Assembly (NCBI GenBank): GCA_963744735.1
Contig: CAVUVH010000003.1
Coordinates: forward strand, 1 to 64,000
From: RPQJ01 sp963744735
GTDB taxonomy: Bacteria > Pseudomonadota > Gammaproteobacteria > Steroidobacterales > Steroidobacteraceae
Length of the DNA stretch: 64,000 bases
Direction of reading: 5' to 3'
Position numbers and translations under genes: made by a program
Shown: positions 48,337 through 60,558 of the stretch, piece by piece
How positions within the stretch are numbered: position 1 is the stretch's first letter
How the letters are laid out: each line of letters begins with the position of its first letter
The notes under the pieces: generated by a model
Seen by the model: only the letters and a program-made list of their open reading frames with translations
What the model was told of the DNA's origin: nothing
The model's database searches: none

Positions 48337-48933
48337 ATGCTCTATCCACCGTCGCTCAGCCGCCTGATCGAGGCCTTGCGCTGCCTGCCCGGGATCGGGC
48401 CCAAGTCGGCGCAGCGCATGGCGTTCCACCTGCTCGAGCGCGACCGCGATGGCGGCCGCGAGATCGCCGCGGCCGTGGCCGGTGCGATGGACGCGCTGGG
48501 CCACTGCAAGCGCTGCCGCATGTTCGCCGACGGCGAGCTGTGCCCGATCTGCGCCTCGTCCGGGCGCGACACGTCGCTGCTCTGCGTGGTCGAGTCGCCG
48601 GCCGACGTGGTGGCGATCGAGCAGACCGCGAGCTTCCGTGGCTGCTACTTCGTGCTGATGGGGCACCTCTCGCCGCTCGACGGCGTCGGTCCGTCGGAGA
48701 TCGGCATCGCCGAGTTCGAACGACGGCTGGGCGAGGGCGAGGTCAGGGAAGTGATCCTGGCGACGAACCCGACCGTGGAAGGCGAGGCCACCGCGCATTT
48801 CCTGGCGGAAGTGGCCGCGCGCTTCAAGCTGCGCGCGTCGCGCATCGCGCACGGCGTGCCCGTGGGCGGCGAACTCGAGTACGTCGACGGCGGCACACTC
48901 GCGCACGCGCTCGCCGGCCGGCAGGCGCTGTAG
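48337..48933 (+). CDS. recR: recombination protein RecR
   Basis: A complete 198-residue RecR: HhH motif LRCLPGIGPKSAQRMAFHLL, Cys4 zinc site CKRCRMFADGELCPIC, Toprim LLCVVESPADVVAIEQT and VILATNPTVEGEATAHFL. It works with RecF/RecO to load RecA at gaps. Last gene of the dnaX operon; strong inverted repeats follow. Confidence 0.96.
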   Translation: MLYPPSLSRLIEALRCLPGIGPKSAQRMAFHLLERDRDGGREIAAAVAGAMDALGHCKRCRMFADGELCPICASSGRDTSLLCVVESPADVVAIEQTASFRGCYFVLMGHLSPLDGVGPSEIGIAEFERRLGEGEVREVILATNPTVEGEATAHFLAEVAARFKLRASRIAHGVPVGGELEYVDGGTLAHALAGRQAL

Positions 48934-48984
48934 CGCCTGCGGGGCTTTTCGCCCGCGAATCATCTTCAGGCGGGGAGGCCACAG

Positions 48985-49056
48985 GCGTTCGGGGCGGGGG
49001 CGGCCCCGGGCTCCGAAAGCCGATATGTCGCCCGGAACCGCCCCCGCCCCGAACGC
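48985..49056. repeat. long inverted repeat after recR
   Basis: 19-bp perfect arms: GCGTTCGGGGCGGGGGCGG at 48985-49003 and its complement at 49038-49056. The spacer is 34 nt. It would form a very stable hairpin, 50 nt past the recR stop; no T-tract. Confidence 0.75.
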
Positions 49057-49075
49057 TGTCGGCGCGCGCGCCTGG

Positions 49076-49103
49076 GCGAGTTTTCGGCGCGCCGAAAACT
49101 CGC
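49076..49103. repeat. 28-nt perfect palindrome
   Basis: Runs GCGAGTTTTCGGCG then its exact complement with no spacer (49076-49103). It sits 20 nt beyond the inverted repeat at 48985-49056, between the convergent recR and ppsA genes. Confidence 0.75.
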
Positions 49104-49273
49104 ACGGCGCACGCAGCGCCCACCGGTCCCGACTGAACCGCGATACCCGGGTGGGGGCTGTGGAGCGCGACGCGCTGCAAATGCGTGTGGTGACGCGGCG
49201 TGACGTGACTTGACGTTGCGTTGCGCCGTGCTCGGCGCTCGGCACGAGCGCGAGCTCAGGCGCGGTCCAACAA

Positions 49274-49345
49274 GACGGAAGGGAGAGTCCCCGTCCAAAC
49301 GCGTGTCTGCCTTTCCGCGTTTGGACGGGGATTCTCCCTTCCGTC
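49274..49345. repeat. 30-bp hairpin at the end of ppsA
   Basis: Arms 49274-49303 and 49316-49345 pair at 29 of 30 positions, with a 12-nt loop (TGTCTGCCTTTC). It ends next to the likely ppsA stop (49347-49349) and reads as a strong 3' hairpin for the minus-strand gene. Region 48934-49346 holds no gene, only these three hairpins. Confidence 0.75.
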
Positions 49346-49346
49346 C

Positions 49347-51742
<2,396 letters not shown>

Positions 51743-51801
51743 GATGGGCCCCCTTGCTACATCAGCGATTGGAGTGAAACACTGCGCGCATTGCCAGCGC
51801 C

Positions 51802-52644
51802 GTGGGAACCGCCGTGCCGAATCAACGCCGAACGGTATTTTTCGTTTCTGACCAGACCGGCGTGACAGCCGAGACGATGGGACACAGCCTGCTCACGCAA
51901 TTCGAGGGCCAGGAATTCAGGCAGGTGACTCTGCCATTTATAGCCAGCATTGACAAGGCAGAGGAAGCCGTCAGGAAGATCAATGCGACGGGCATCGAAG
52001 ACGGGCTGCGGCCGATCGTGTTCAGCACGCTGGTGAAGGAGGACCTGCGCCGCATCGTCAAGGCGGGCAACGGGCTGTTCCTCGATTTCTTCGACGCATT
52101 CCTCGGCCCGCTCGAGGGCGAGCTGCGCGTGAAGTCGAGCGAGCGGGCGGGGCGCGCCCACGGCATCGCCGACCAGGTCATCTACAGCACCCGCATCGAC
52201 GCGACCAACTTCGCGCTGGCGGCGGACGACGGCGCGGTCACCGGCGATTACCAGCGGGCGGACGTGGTGCTGATCGGCGTGTCGCGCTCCGGCAAGACGC
52301 CGACCTGCATCTACATGGCGATGCAGTACGGCGTGTTCGCGGCCAACTATCCCTTCACCGAGGACGACTTCGAGGGCAAGCAGCTGCCGGCGGCGGTGCG
52401 CGAGCACACGCCCAAGCTGTTCGGGCTCACGATCTCGCCGCTGCGCCTGCAGCAGATCCGCAACGAGCGCCGCCCCGGCAGCCGCTACGCCTCGATTTCG
52501 CAGTGCGAATTCGAGGTGCGCAGCGCCGAGAACCTGTTTCACCGCCACGGCATCCCGTCGATCGACACGACCGAGTGCTCGATCGAGGAGATCGCCAGCC
52601 GCATCATAGACCGCAAGGGGATCGAGCGCCGGCTGCGGCCGTGA
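51802..52644 (+). CDS. ppsR: PEP synthase regulatory kinase/phosphorylase
   Basis: A 280-residue DUF299 protein: TVFFVSDQTGVTAETMGHSL, P-loop VLIGVSRSGKTPTCIYMA, YPFTEDDFEGKQLP and FGLTISPLRLQQIRNERRPGS. This bifunctional enzyme phosphorylates PEP synthase with ADP to switch it off and removes the phosphate with Pi. GTG at 51802 (alternative GTG 51814). Placed back to back with ppsA, 59 nt apart, as in other gammaproteobacteria. Confidence 0.94.
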   Translation: MGTAVPNQRRTVFFVSDQTGVTAETMGHSLLTQFEGQEFRQVTLPFIASIDKAEEAVRKINATGIEDGLRPIVFSTLVKEDLRRIVKAGNGLFLDFFDAFLGPLEGELRVKSSERAGRAHGIADQVIYSTRIDATNFALAADDGAVTGDYQRADVVLIGVSRSGKTPTCIYMAMQYGVFAANYPFTEDDFEGKQLPAAVREHTPKLFGLTISPLRLQQIRNERRPGSRYASISQCEFEVRSAENLFHRHGIPSIDTTECSIEEIASRIIDRKGIERRLRP

Positions 52645-52681
52645 AGCGCTTCACGGACCTCGCAAAACCCTGTGCTATATT
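52641..52681 (+). promoter_or_regulatory. palindrome and leaderless promoter of the DUF1249 gene
   Basis: GTGAAGCGCTTCAC (52641-52654) is a perfect 14-bp palindrome overlapping the ppsR stop. TATATT at 52676-52681 ends 6 nt before the ATG at 52688, so transcription would start at or next to the start codon. No Shine-Dalgarno is present. The palindrome upstream of the -10 may be an operator. Confidence 0.45.
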
Positions 52682-52687
52682 CGGCCG

Positions 52688-53173
52688 ATGTTGCTCGATC
52701 ACCTCTGTCTCACGTCCTGGCGCGCGCGGCCGGTGAGCTTCGTCAGCCTGATGGCGCTGTACGAGAGCAACTACCTGCGCCTGCGCGCGCTCGCCGGTGA
52801 CGTGCGCCGCCTGGACGGCGTCGCCCGGTCGGTGGCGCGCGGCGACAGCGACCTGCACCTGGCCGCGCTCGAGCACACTCCTTACACGTCGGACGTCAAG
52901 CTGACCTATCACTTTGCCGACGCGGAGCACGGTTCGGTCGCCGACCCGGACCTCGACATCCGTGTCTATCACGACGCGCGCCTGGCGGAAGTCAGCGCCT
53001 GCGGCCGCTGGATCCGGCATGCGAGCCTCGAGCACGTGCGGGCCGGCATCCCGGCGCAGCTCGGCGAGCGCTGGCTGCGCAACATGCTGCTGAACAAGTG
53101 GCTCGACTACTGCCTCGAACGCGGACACGAATTCCGGCTGGCCGCGCGGTCCCCGGGCCATGCGACTGCCTGA
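52688..53173 (+). CDS. DUF1249 (YqiB-like) protein
   Basis: A 161-residue protein matching YqiB/DUF1249: FVSLMALYESNYLRLRALAG, an EHTPYTSDVKLTYHF strand pair, DIRVYHDARLAEVSAC and LNKWLDYCLERGHEF. Function unknown. The 3' end overlaps the next gene by 14 nt. Confidence 0.85.
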   Translation: MLLDHLCLTSWRARPVSFVSLMALYESNYLRLRALAGDVRRLDGVARSVARGDSDLHLAALEHTPYTSDVKLTYHFADAEHGSVADPDLDIRVYHDARLAEVSACGRWIRHASLEHVRAGIPAQLGERWLRNMLLNKWLDYCLERGHEFRLAARSPGHATA

Positions 53174-54198
53174 CGGACTGCGCCGCCTGGCGTACCGGCT
53201 CGCCGGTCGCGAACCCACGATCGAGGACGAGCGGCTCTATGCGCTGTTCCGCAACCGCGTCGAACTCAAGAAAGAACTGAACGAGATCGACGACGAGCGG
53301 CACCGGCTGCAGGACCGGCTCAAGCTGCAGGAAGGCGCGACGATGCGCGTCGAGGAGCAGATGGCGGCGCTCGAGCAGTACCTCGGCCGCGCCGACGAAG
53401 GCTACAAGTGCCTCGCGTACTACCAGCTCAAGGGGCTGTGGCGGACGGCGTCGCGCCGCGTCGAGCAGTTCGGCGCGGAACTGCAGCGGCAGCAGAAGGA
53501 CCGGGAGCGCAAGCAGCAGCTGGCCGAGTTCGACCGCGACAAGCGCAGCCGCACGGTCGGCCTGGAGCGCGAGCTGGTCGAGGGCCGCGTGCTGGCCGAG
53601 CAGCTGCAGGCCGAGCAGAAGCTGGCGCGGCAGAAGCTCGCCACCCTCAACGGCTTCTGGAATTACTTCCGGCGGCGCAGCCTGGCCGAGTCGATCGGCA
53701 CGCGCGAGCTGCGCATCGCCGATGCCCTGCAGCAGGTGACGACGCTCGAGGGGCAGGTGCAGGCGATCCTGGCCGAGCCGCCGCCGCTGTTCGAGGGGCT
53801 GAGCGTGGAAGGCCGCCGCGCCGTCAACATCGCGGTCATCGCCTACGCCGAGCTGCTGCAGGAAAAGCTGGCCGCGGGCGGGCTGGCCGAACTCGCGCGG
53901 CAAAGCACGCTGAAGCGCGTGTTCGACGCCGGTTACGGCACGCCGCAGGAGTGCCAGAACCTCATGCACCGCGCCGCTGCCGCCGTGCTCGAAGTCGAGC
54001 AGATGGACGACGACCTGGCGCAGATCAAGCTGCGGGCCGACCGGCTGAAGCGCGTGGCCACCTATCGCGGCGCCGACGAGACCGTGCCCGTGCCGGATTC
54101 GATCGCGGCGGGCGAGGGCGGGGGGCTGGCGCGCCGGCGCGGCGGCCAACGTGCTGCTCGACGAATACTGGGAGATCCAGCGCGCCCTGGTGCGCTGA
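53160..54198 (+). CDS. coiled-coil hypothetical protein (frameshifted)
   Basis: About 345 residues, nearly all helical. Two long coiled coils (VELKKELNEIDDERHRLQDRL; FGAELQRQQKDRERKQQLAEF) flank LNGFWNYFRRRSLAESI. A break near 54135 separates the last 20 residues, ANVLLDEYWEIQRALVR. No signal or membrane segment. The start overlaps DUF1249, so co-translation is likely. Family not recognised. Confidence 0.6.
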
Positions 54199-54202
54199 CG
54201 GC

Positions 54203-57200
54203 TCAGGCCGCGGCGGCGGCCGCTTCCGCCTGTTCCCGCCCGAACACGCGCTGCCGCCACAGGTTCAGGTCGTCGAACCAGACGTAGAACAGCGGCACGA
54301 TGATCAGCGAGACCACGGCGCTGAACGCCAGGCCGCCGATGATGGCGCGCGCCAGCGGGTAATAGGCCGGGCCTTCGCCGCCGCCGCCCACCTGCGCGTC
54401 GCCGATCGCGAGCGGCGCCAGGCCGAGCAGGGTGGTCAGCGTGGTCATCATGATCGGGCGCAGGCGGTCACGGCCCGCCTGCAGGATGGCCTGGTGCCGC
54501 GGCAGTCCGGCATGCCGCAGGTCGATCACGTGCGCGATCAGCACGATGCCGATGTTGACCACGACCCCCATCAGCACCATGAAGCCGATCATCGCCATCA
54601 TCGTGATGGTGGTGCCGGTCAGCGTCAGGAACCAGATCGAGCCCACGATCGCGAACACGATCGAGGTGATGATCGACAGCGGGTACAGCGCCGACTCGAA
54701 CAGCGACGCCATGACCAGGAAGATCAGCACCACGGCCAGCAGCATGTTCTGCGTCATGGTCTGGATCGCCTTGTCGTTTTCCTCGAAGCCGCGGCCGAAC
54801 TTCCAGGTGTAGCCGGCCGGCAGCGGATAGGCCTCCATCACGGGCTTGACGCGGTCGCGCACCTCGTCGAGCGTCGTGCCCTCGGCCAGGTTGGCGTTGA
54901 CGACCACGGTCGTCAGGCGGTTGACGCGCTGGATCTCGCGGTCGCTCGGCATCATGACGAAATCGGCCACGGCGCCCAGGTTGGTGCGCGAACCGTCCGG
55001 CAGCATCACCGGCAGGCGCGCCAGGTCGTCGACCGACTGGCGGTCGGATTCGCGGAAGGCCAGGCGCATGGTCACTTCGCGCTCGGCGGTGCGCAGCTCC
55101 GGCAGGCGGTCGCCGCGCATCGCGCCCGCCACCGTCAGCGCGATGTCCTGCGTGGTCAGCCCGAGCTGCGAGGCGCGGTCGCGGTTGACCACGACCTGCA
55201 CCTCCTGCTCGCCGGTGCCGGCCTCGGAGCGGACGGCCTCGAGTCCCTCCACCGACGACAGCCGGTGCGCCACCTCGCGCGAGATCTCGCTCAGGCGCTC
55301 GGTCGACTCGCCCGCGAGCTGCAGGCTGAACGTGGAAGCGCCGCCCATGTCGTCGTTGAAGGTGAAGCTGGGCTTGCCGATGATGATCTCGGGCAGGTCC
55401 TTCATGACCCGCTCCATGACCTCCTGCGGCGGCACCTTGGCGTTCTCCTTGGGCGTCAGGTAGAGGCGCGTGCTCGCGGCATCGTTCAGCCAGAACGAGT
55501 AGTAGGTGTCGACGTCGAAGTTGCTCCCGGTTGGCCTCGATATAGGCCTCGATGCGCCGCACCGCCTGCTCGACCCGCTCCATCGGGTGCGAGCCCTCGA
55601 TGTGGTAGTTCAGCATCAGCGTGCGCGCACGCCTCCTGCGGGAACGGGTCCACCTTGGTCAGCTTGAGCATGAACAGCGGCACCGGCGAAAGCACGATCA
55701 GCAGCGTGACCAGCGCCATCCACTTGCGGTGCGTCAGCGCCCAGTCGAGCGTGCGCTCGTAGCGGTCCTGCAGGCGGCCGAACCACGAGCCGGCCTGCAC
55801 CGCGGGCGGCGGCGGCATGCGCGCCGCGAGCATCGGCAGCAGCGTCTGGGCGATGCACCAGCGATGCCAGCATCGCGACGATGATCGGCACCGCGACGTG
55901 CACCAGGAAGATCGACATCTGGTTGCGCTCGCCGAACACCAGCGGCAGGAAGACGATGATCATCGAGCACGTGCCGGCCAGCGTCGCCACGCCCACTTCC
56001 TTGACGCCCGCGAGCGTGGACTCGAGCGGCTTGCCCGGGTGCAGCTGGCGGTGGCGGAAGATGCTCTCGGTGATCACGACCGAGTTGTCCACCAGCATGC
56101 CGATGGCGAGCAGCATGCCCATCATGGTCAGGATGTTGAGCGTGAAGCCGAGGAAGTACATCGCCGCCAGCGTCACCAGCAGCGACGCCGGCACGGCCAG
56201 GCTCACGATCAGCGTCGTCGGCAGGTGCCGCAGGAAGAACAGCAGCATGAAGAAACTCAGCACCGCGCCGATCAGGCCGGCCTTGCGCAGCTCGCTCAGC
56301 GAGCTGCGGATGCTGTCGGCCTGGTTGTCGACGACGAGGATCTGCAGGCCCTGGAACTGCGGCAGTTCGCGCGCCTTCTCGATCGCCGCGATGACGCGGT
56401 CGGCGACGTCGACGACGTTGGCCTGGGTCGACTTGAAGACGTCGAGGCCGACGGCCGGCTTGCCGTCCATGCGGCGGCCGACGGTGAGCTCCGGCGACAC
56501 CATCTCGACCTCGGCGATGTCGGACAGGCGCACGTTGGGCGCGAGCAGCAGGTTGCGCACGTCGTCGATCGAGCCGAACTCGCCGATCGGCCGCACGGTG
56601 AAGCGCGAGTCGTTCTCGGTGATCTCGCCGGCGCTGACCGAGAAGTTGGCCTTGCCGAGCGCCTCGCGCAGCACGCGCACGTCGACGCTGTAGGCGGCGA
56701 GCCGGGTCGGGTCGACCAGGATGCGGACCTCGCGCGGCTCGACGCCCTGCAGTTCGACGCGGGCGACGCCCTCGATCCGCTCCATCGGGCGCTGCAGGTA
56801 CTTCTCCAGCATCTCGAACTGGTCGGTCAGGTCGCGATCCGAGGCGATGCGGATCACGGCGACCGGCTGGTCACCCGAGCTGAACGCGAACATCAGCAGG
56901 CGGTCCGCGCCCTCGGGCAGCTGCGGCCGGATCGAGTCGAGCTTGGTGCGCACGTCGAAGGCGGCGGCATCGGCGTCGCGGTCCCAGTCGAACAGCACGG
57001 TGAACGTCGCCTGGTCGGACTGCGCGGTGGCGCGGATCTCCTGGACGCCCGAGAGCGTGGCGAGGGCTTCCTCGACCGGGCGCACCACGAGCTCTTCCAT
57101 TTCCTCCGGCGTCGAGCCGGCGTAGGGCACCACGATCTGCATGCCCGGGAACGAGATGTCGGGCATCGCCTCGAGCCGCAGCAGGTAGGCGGAGATCAGG

Positions 57201-57274
57201 CCGACCGCCAGCACCGCCAGTGCAGCCATGACCGTCGTGACGGGGCGGTTGAGGGCAACCTCGGTGTGCAGCAT
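54203..57274 (-). CDS. RND efflux transporter permease 1 (frameshifted)
   Basis: About 1020 residues after healing breaks near 55852, 55625 and 55525. HAE1/AcrB-like pump: cytoplasmic start (TEVALNRPVTTVMAALAVLAVG), porter domain, first membrane block with LLAIGMLVDNSVVITESI and a second block (VLIFLVMASLFESALYPLSI, GVVVNIGIVLIAHVIDL, LLGLAPLAIG). The conserved membrane Asp is in MLVDN. It expels toxic compounds with proton drive. It lies 13 nt after the second pump gene and shares its operon. Confidence 0.9.
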
Positions 57275-57287
57275 GGGCGCCTGTCCT

Positions 57288-60200
57288 CTAGGTGGCAGCG
57301 GCGGCGTCGGCGGTGACGGCGAAGCGCTTGCGGTCGAGCACGGAATACACGACCGGGATCACGAGCAGGGTCAGGAAGGTGGTGAGCAGCACGCCGCCGA
57401 TCACGGTGATCGCCATCGGCGCGCGCACCTCGGCGCCTTCGCCGATGCCGAGCGCCATCGGCAGCAGGCCGAGGATCGTGGTGAGCTTGGTGATCAGGAT
57501 CGGCCGCAGGCGGATCTTGCCGCCTTCGACGATCGCCTGCAGCTTCGGCATGCCCTGTTCGCGCAGCTGGTTGACCGCGTCGATCAGCACGATCGACTGG
57601 TTCACCACGATGCCCGCCAGCATGATCAGGCCGATGTAGGCGACCACGTTGACGGTGGTGCCGGTGAGCCACAGCGCCCAGACCGCGCCGATCAGCGCCA
57701 GCGGGATCGTCAGCAGGATCACGAACGGGTGTATCAGCGACTCGAACTGCGAGGCCATGACCAGGTAGACGAGGAAGATCGCGAGCACCAGCACGAACTG
57801 CAGCGACTTGAACGAGTCGGTCATTTCCTCGCTCTGGCCCGACAGGAATGCGGTGGTGCCCACCGGCAGCTGCACGCGCTCGACGATGCCGTCGAGCGCG
57901 GTCACGGCCGAGCCCAGGTCGCCGTGCGCGAGGTTGGCGGAAATCACCGCCACGCGCTCCTGGCCGGCGCGCCGCACCTCGGCCGGGCCCATGGCCAGCT
58001 TGACGTCGGCCACGGCGCTCAGCGGCACCGGGAACTCGGCTCCCGGGTTGACGATCAGGTTGCGCACTTCCTCGATCGAGGCGGCGCGCGAGTCGACGCT
58101 GCGCACCAGCACGTCGATCTGCTTGTCGCGCAGCTTGTAGCGCGTCGCCACCTCGCCGCGGACGCTGTTGACGACGCGGTCGGCGATGTCGCGCACGACC
58201 AGGTTCAGCTGCGAGGCGCGCTCCTGGTCGAAGATGATCTGGATTTCCGGGTTACCGGCTTCCACGGTGGTCTTCACGTCCGCAAAGCGGTCGTCCGCCA
58301 GCATCTCCTGGCGCACGGCCTCGGCGGCGACGCGCAGCCGGTCGAGGTCGTAGCCGGAGACGACGACTTCGAGCGGCGTGGCCATGCTGAACAGCGCCGG
58401 GCGGCTGAAGCGGTACTGCAGCCCCGGCATCTTCTCCAGCTCGCCACGCAGCGTGGCCATGGCGGCTTCTTCGTCCTCGCGGCCCGCGCCCGCCTGCAGC
58501 GTGATGCTGAGCCGGCCGGTGTTCTCGCCGGCGTCCACCGGGTTGGCGTCGAGCCGGTTGCCGGTGCCGGCCACGCTGTAGGCCAGCGCGACGTTGCCGA
58601 GCTCGCTGCTCAGCACCTGCGTGGCCTGCACGGCACGGTCGGTCTGCTCGAGCGGCGTGCCCGGCGGCAGCCGCAGGTCGACGTTGAACTCGCCCTGCGA
58701 CATCTGCGGAATCAGTTCCGTGCCGAGTCGCGGCAGCACCAGCGCCATGGTCAGCACGAACAGCGCGACGGCGGAGCCGATGACCTTGCCCGGGTGCGCC
58801 AGCGCCCAGGTGATCGCCGGCGGATAGTTGCGGTCCGCCCAGCGGTTGACCGCCTGCGTCACGTTGACCAGGGGGCTCAAGGCCAGCCTGCAGCCCTGCG
58901 AGATCCAGCCGCCCACGCGCGCCAGCGCGTCGCGCACGACCCGCAGGGCCCGGCTGAAGCGGCCGAGGGGCCGCGGCGTCGCGGCGGGATCGGCCGCCGC
59001 GGCCGCCCGGGCGCGCCCGGCCGCCAGCATCGGCACCAGCGTCAGTGCCACCAGCAGCGAGAAGCTGAGCGCGAACGCGACGGTCAGCGACTGGTCCTTG
59101 AACAGCTGGCCGGCGATGCCGGTGATGAAGATCATCGGCGCGAACACCGCCACCGAGGTGAGCGTGGCGGCGAACACGGCGGTGGCGACGTCGGCCGTGC
59201 CGAGTCGCGCGGCCTCGCGCCGGTCGAGCCCGGATTCATGGCGCCGGACGATGCTCTCGAGCACCACCACCGCGTTGTCGACCAGCATGCCGACCGCGAG
59301 CGCGATGCCGCCCAGCGACATGATGTTGAGCGTGATGTCGAAGGCGTACATCAGCACGAACGTGCCGAGCACGGACACCGGGATCGCGATGCTGCTGATC
59401 AGCGTGGCGCGCGCATCGCGCAGGAACGCGTACAGCACCAGGATCGCGAGCAGGCCGCCGATCAGGGCCGAGGTCTTGACCTCGCTGATGGCGGCGTCGA
59501 TGAACGTGGACTGGTCGTAGACCTGGGTCAGGCGGGTGCCGGCCGGCAGGTTCTTCTCCAGCTCCGCGATGCGCGCCCGCACGCCCTTGGCCAGCGCGAC
59601 CGTGTTGGCGTCGCCTTCCTTGTAGACGGCGAGTTCGATCGATTCCTTGCCGTCGACGCGCGTGATCGCCTCGCGGTCCTTGTAGCCGCGCGAGACACGG
59701 GCCACGTCGCGCAGGTACACCGGCTGGCCGTCCTGCGTGGCGATGATGGCGTTGGCCATCTGCTCGACGCTCTCGAACTCGTTGAGGGTGCGCACCAGGA
59801 ACCGCTGCGTGCCCTGTTCGAGCCGCCCGCCGGACAGGTTGACGTTCTCGGCGCGCAGGCGGCGCGTGACGACATCGATCGACAGCCCGAGCTGGGCGAG
59901 CTTCTGCTGGTCGACGAAGACCTGCACCTCGTCCTCGTAGCCGCCGCTCACCTTGACGGCGGCCGAACCCTCGACGGCCTCCAGGTCCGGCTTGAGGCGG
60001 TCCTCGGCGAAGCGCCGCAGCGACTTCAGCCGCTCGATCGATTCCGCCGAGCCGGCCTGCGCGGTCTCGTCCAGCAGCGCGAGCCGCAGCACCGGCTCGC
60101 TGGCCGGGTCGAAGCGCAGCAGCAGCGGCCGCTTGGCTTCGAGCGGCAACTGCAGCAGGTCGAGCTTCTCGCGGACGTCGATGCCCGCGATGTCCATGTC

Positions 60201-60503
60201 CGTGCCCCAGAGGAATTCCAGCGTCACGTCCGACTGGCCGGCGCGCGCGACCGAGCGCACCTCGCGCACGTTGCGGATGATGCTGACCGCTTCCTCGACC
60301 GGGCGGCTGACCAGCGTCTCGACCTCGAGCGGCGCCGCGCCGGGCAGCTCGGTGCGGATGGTGATGGTCGGGTACGACAGGTCGGGCAGCAGGTTCAGCT
60401 TGAGCCGCGACAGCGAGACGAAGCCGAACAGCGCGATCGCGACCGTGAACATCACGATGGTGACGCGGCGCTCGATCGCAAAATCGATCAGTGACTTGAG
60501 CAT
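57288..60503 (-). CDS. RND efflux transporter permease 2
   Basis: A complete 1071-residue RND pump: ERRVTIVMFTVAIALFGFVSL, porter region (FLWGTDMDIAGIDVREKLDLL), membrane core with GIALAVGMLVDNAVVVLESIVRRH and a C-terminal block (VLAIFLVYLVMASQFESLIHP, GLIMLAGIVVNQSIVLIDAVNQ). A hydrophilic insert with an Arg/Ala/Pro stretch (GRARAAAAADPAATPRPL) lies in the central cytoplasmic region. It pairs with permease 1, so the functional trimer may be a heterotrimer, as in MdtBC. Confidence 0.94.
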   Translation of the reverse strand: MLKSLIDFAIERRVTIVMFTVAIALFGFVSLSRLKLNLLPDLSYPTITIRTELPGAAPLEVETLVSRPVEEAVSIIRNVREVRSVARAGQSDVTLEFLWGTDMDIAGIDVREKLDLLQLPLEAKRPLLLRFDPASEPVLRLALLDETAQAGSAESIERLKSLRRFAEDRLKPDLEAVEGSAAVKVSGGYEDEVQVFVDQQKLAQLGLSIDVVTRRLRAENVNLSGGRLEQGTQRFLVRTLNEFESVEQMANAIIATQDGQPVYLRDVARVSRGYKDREAITRVDGKESIELAVYKEGDANTVALAKGVRARIAELEKNLPAGTRLTQVYDQSTFIDAAISEVKTSALIGGLLAILVLYAFLRDARATLISSIAIPVSVLGTFVLMYAFDITLNIMSLGGIALAVGMLVDNAVVVLESIVRRHESGLDRREAARLGTADVATAVFAATLTSVAVFAPMIFITGIAGQLFKDQSLTVAFALSFSLLVALTLVPMLAAGRARAAAAADPAATPRPLGRFSRALRVVRDALARVGGWISQGCRLALSPLVNVTQAVNRWADRNYPPAITWALAHPGKVIGSAVALFVLTMALVLPRLGTELIPQMSQGEFNVDLRLPPGTPLEQTDRAVQATQVLSSELGNVALAYSVAGTGNRLDANPVDAGENTGRLSITLQAGAGREDEEAAMATLRGELEKMPGLQYRFSRPALFSMATPLEVVVSGYDLDRLRVAAEAVRQEMLADDRFADVKTTVEAGNPEIQIIFDQERASQLNLVVRDIADRVVNSVRGEVATRYKLRDKQIDVLVRSVDSRAASIEEVRNLIVNPGAEFPVPLSAVADVKLAMGPAEVRRAGQERVAVISANLAHGDLGSAVTALDGIVERVQLPVGTTAFLSGQSEEMTDSFKSLQFVLVLAIFLVYLVMASQFESLIHPFVILLTIPLALIGAVWALWLTGTTVNVVAYIGLIMLAGIVVNQSIVLIDAVNQLREQGMPKLQAIVEGGKIRLRPILITKLTTILGLLPMALGIGEGAEVRAPMAITVIGGVLLTTFLTLLVIPVVYSVLDRKRFAVTADAAAAT

Positions 60504-60558
60504 GCATGGATCCCCGGGGGGCAGGGCGCCACGGGCGCGCCGCCCTGGCTAAGTCAGA

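Noticed and set aside
57228..60494. A 1088-codon plus-strand open frame opposite RND permease 2
   Set aside because: Antisense shadow of an intact pump gene, with a repetitive Asp/His/Arg composition.
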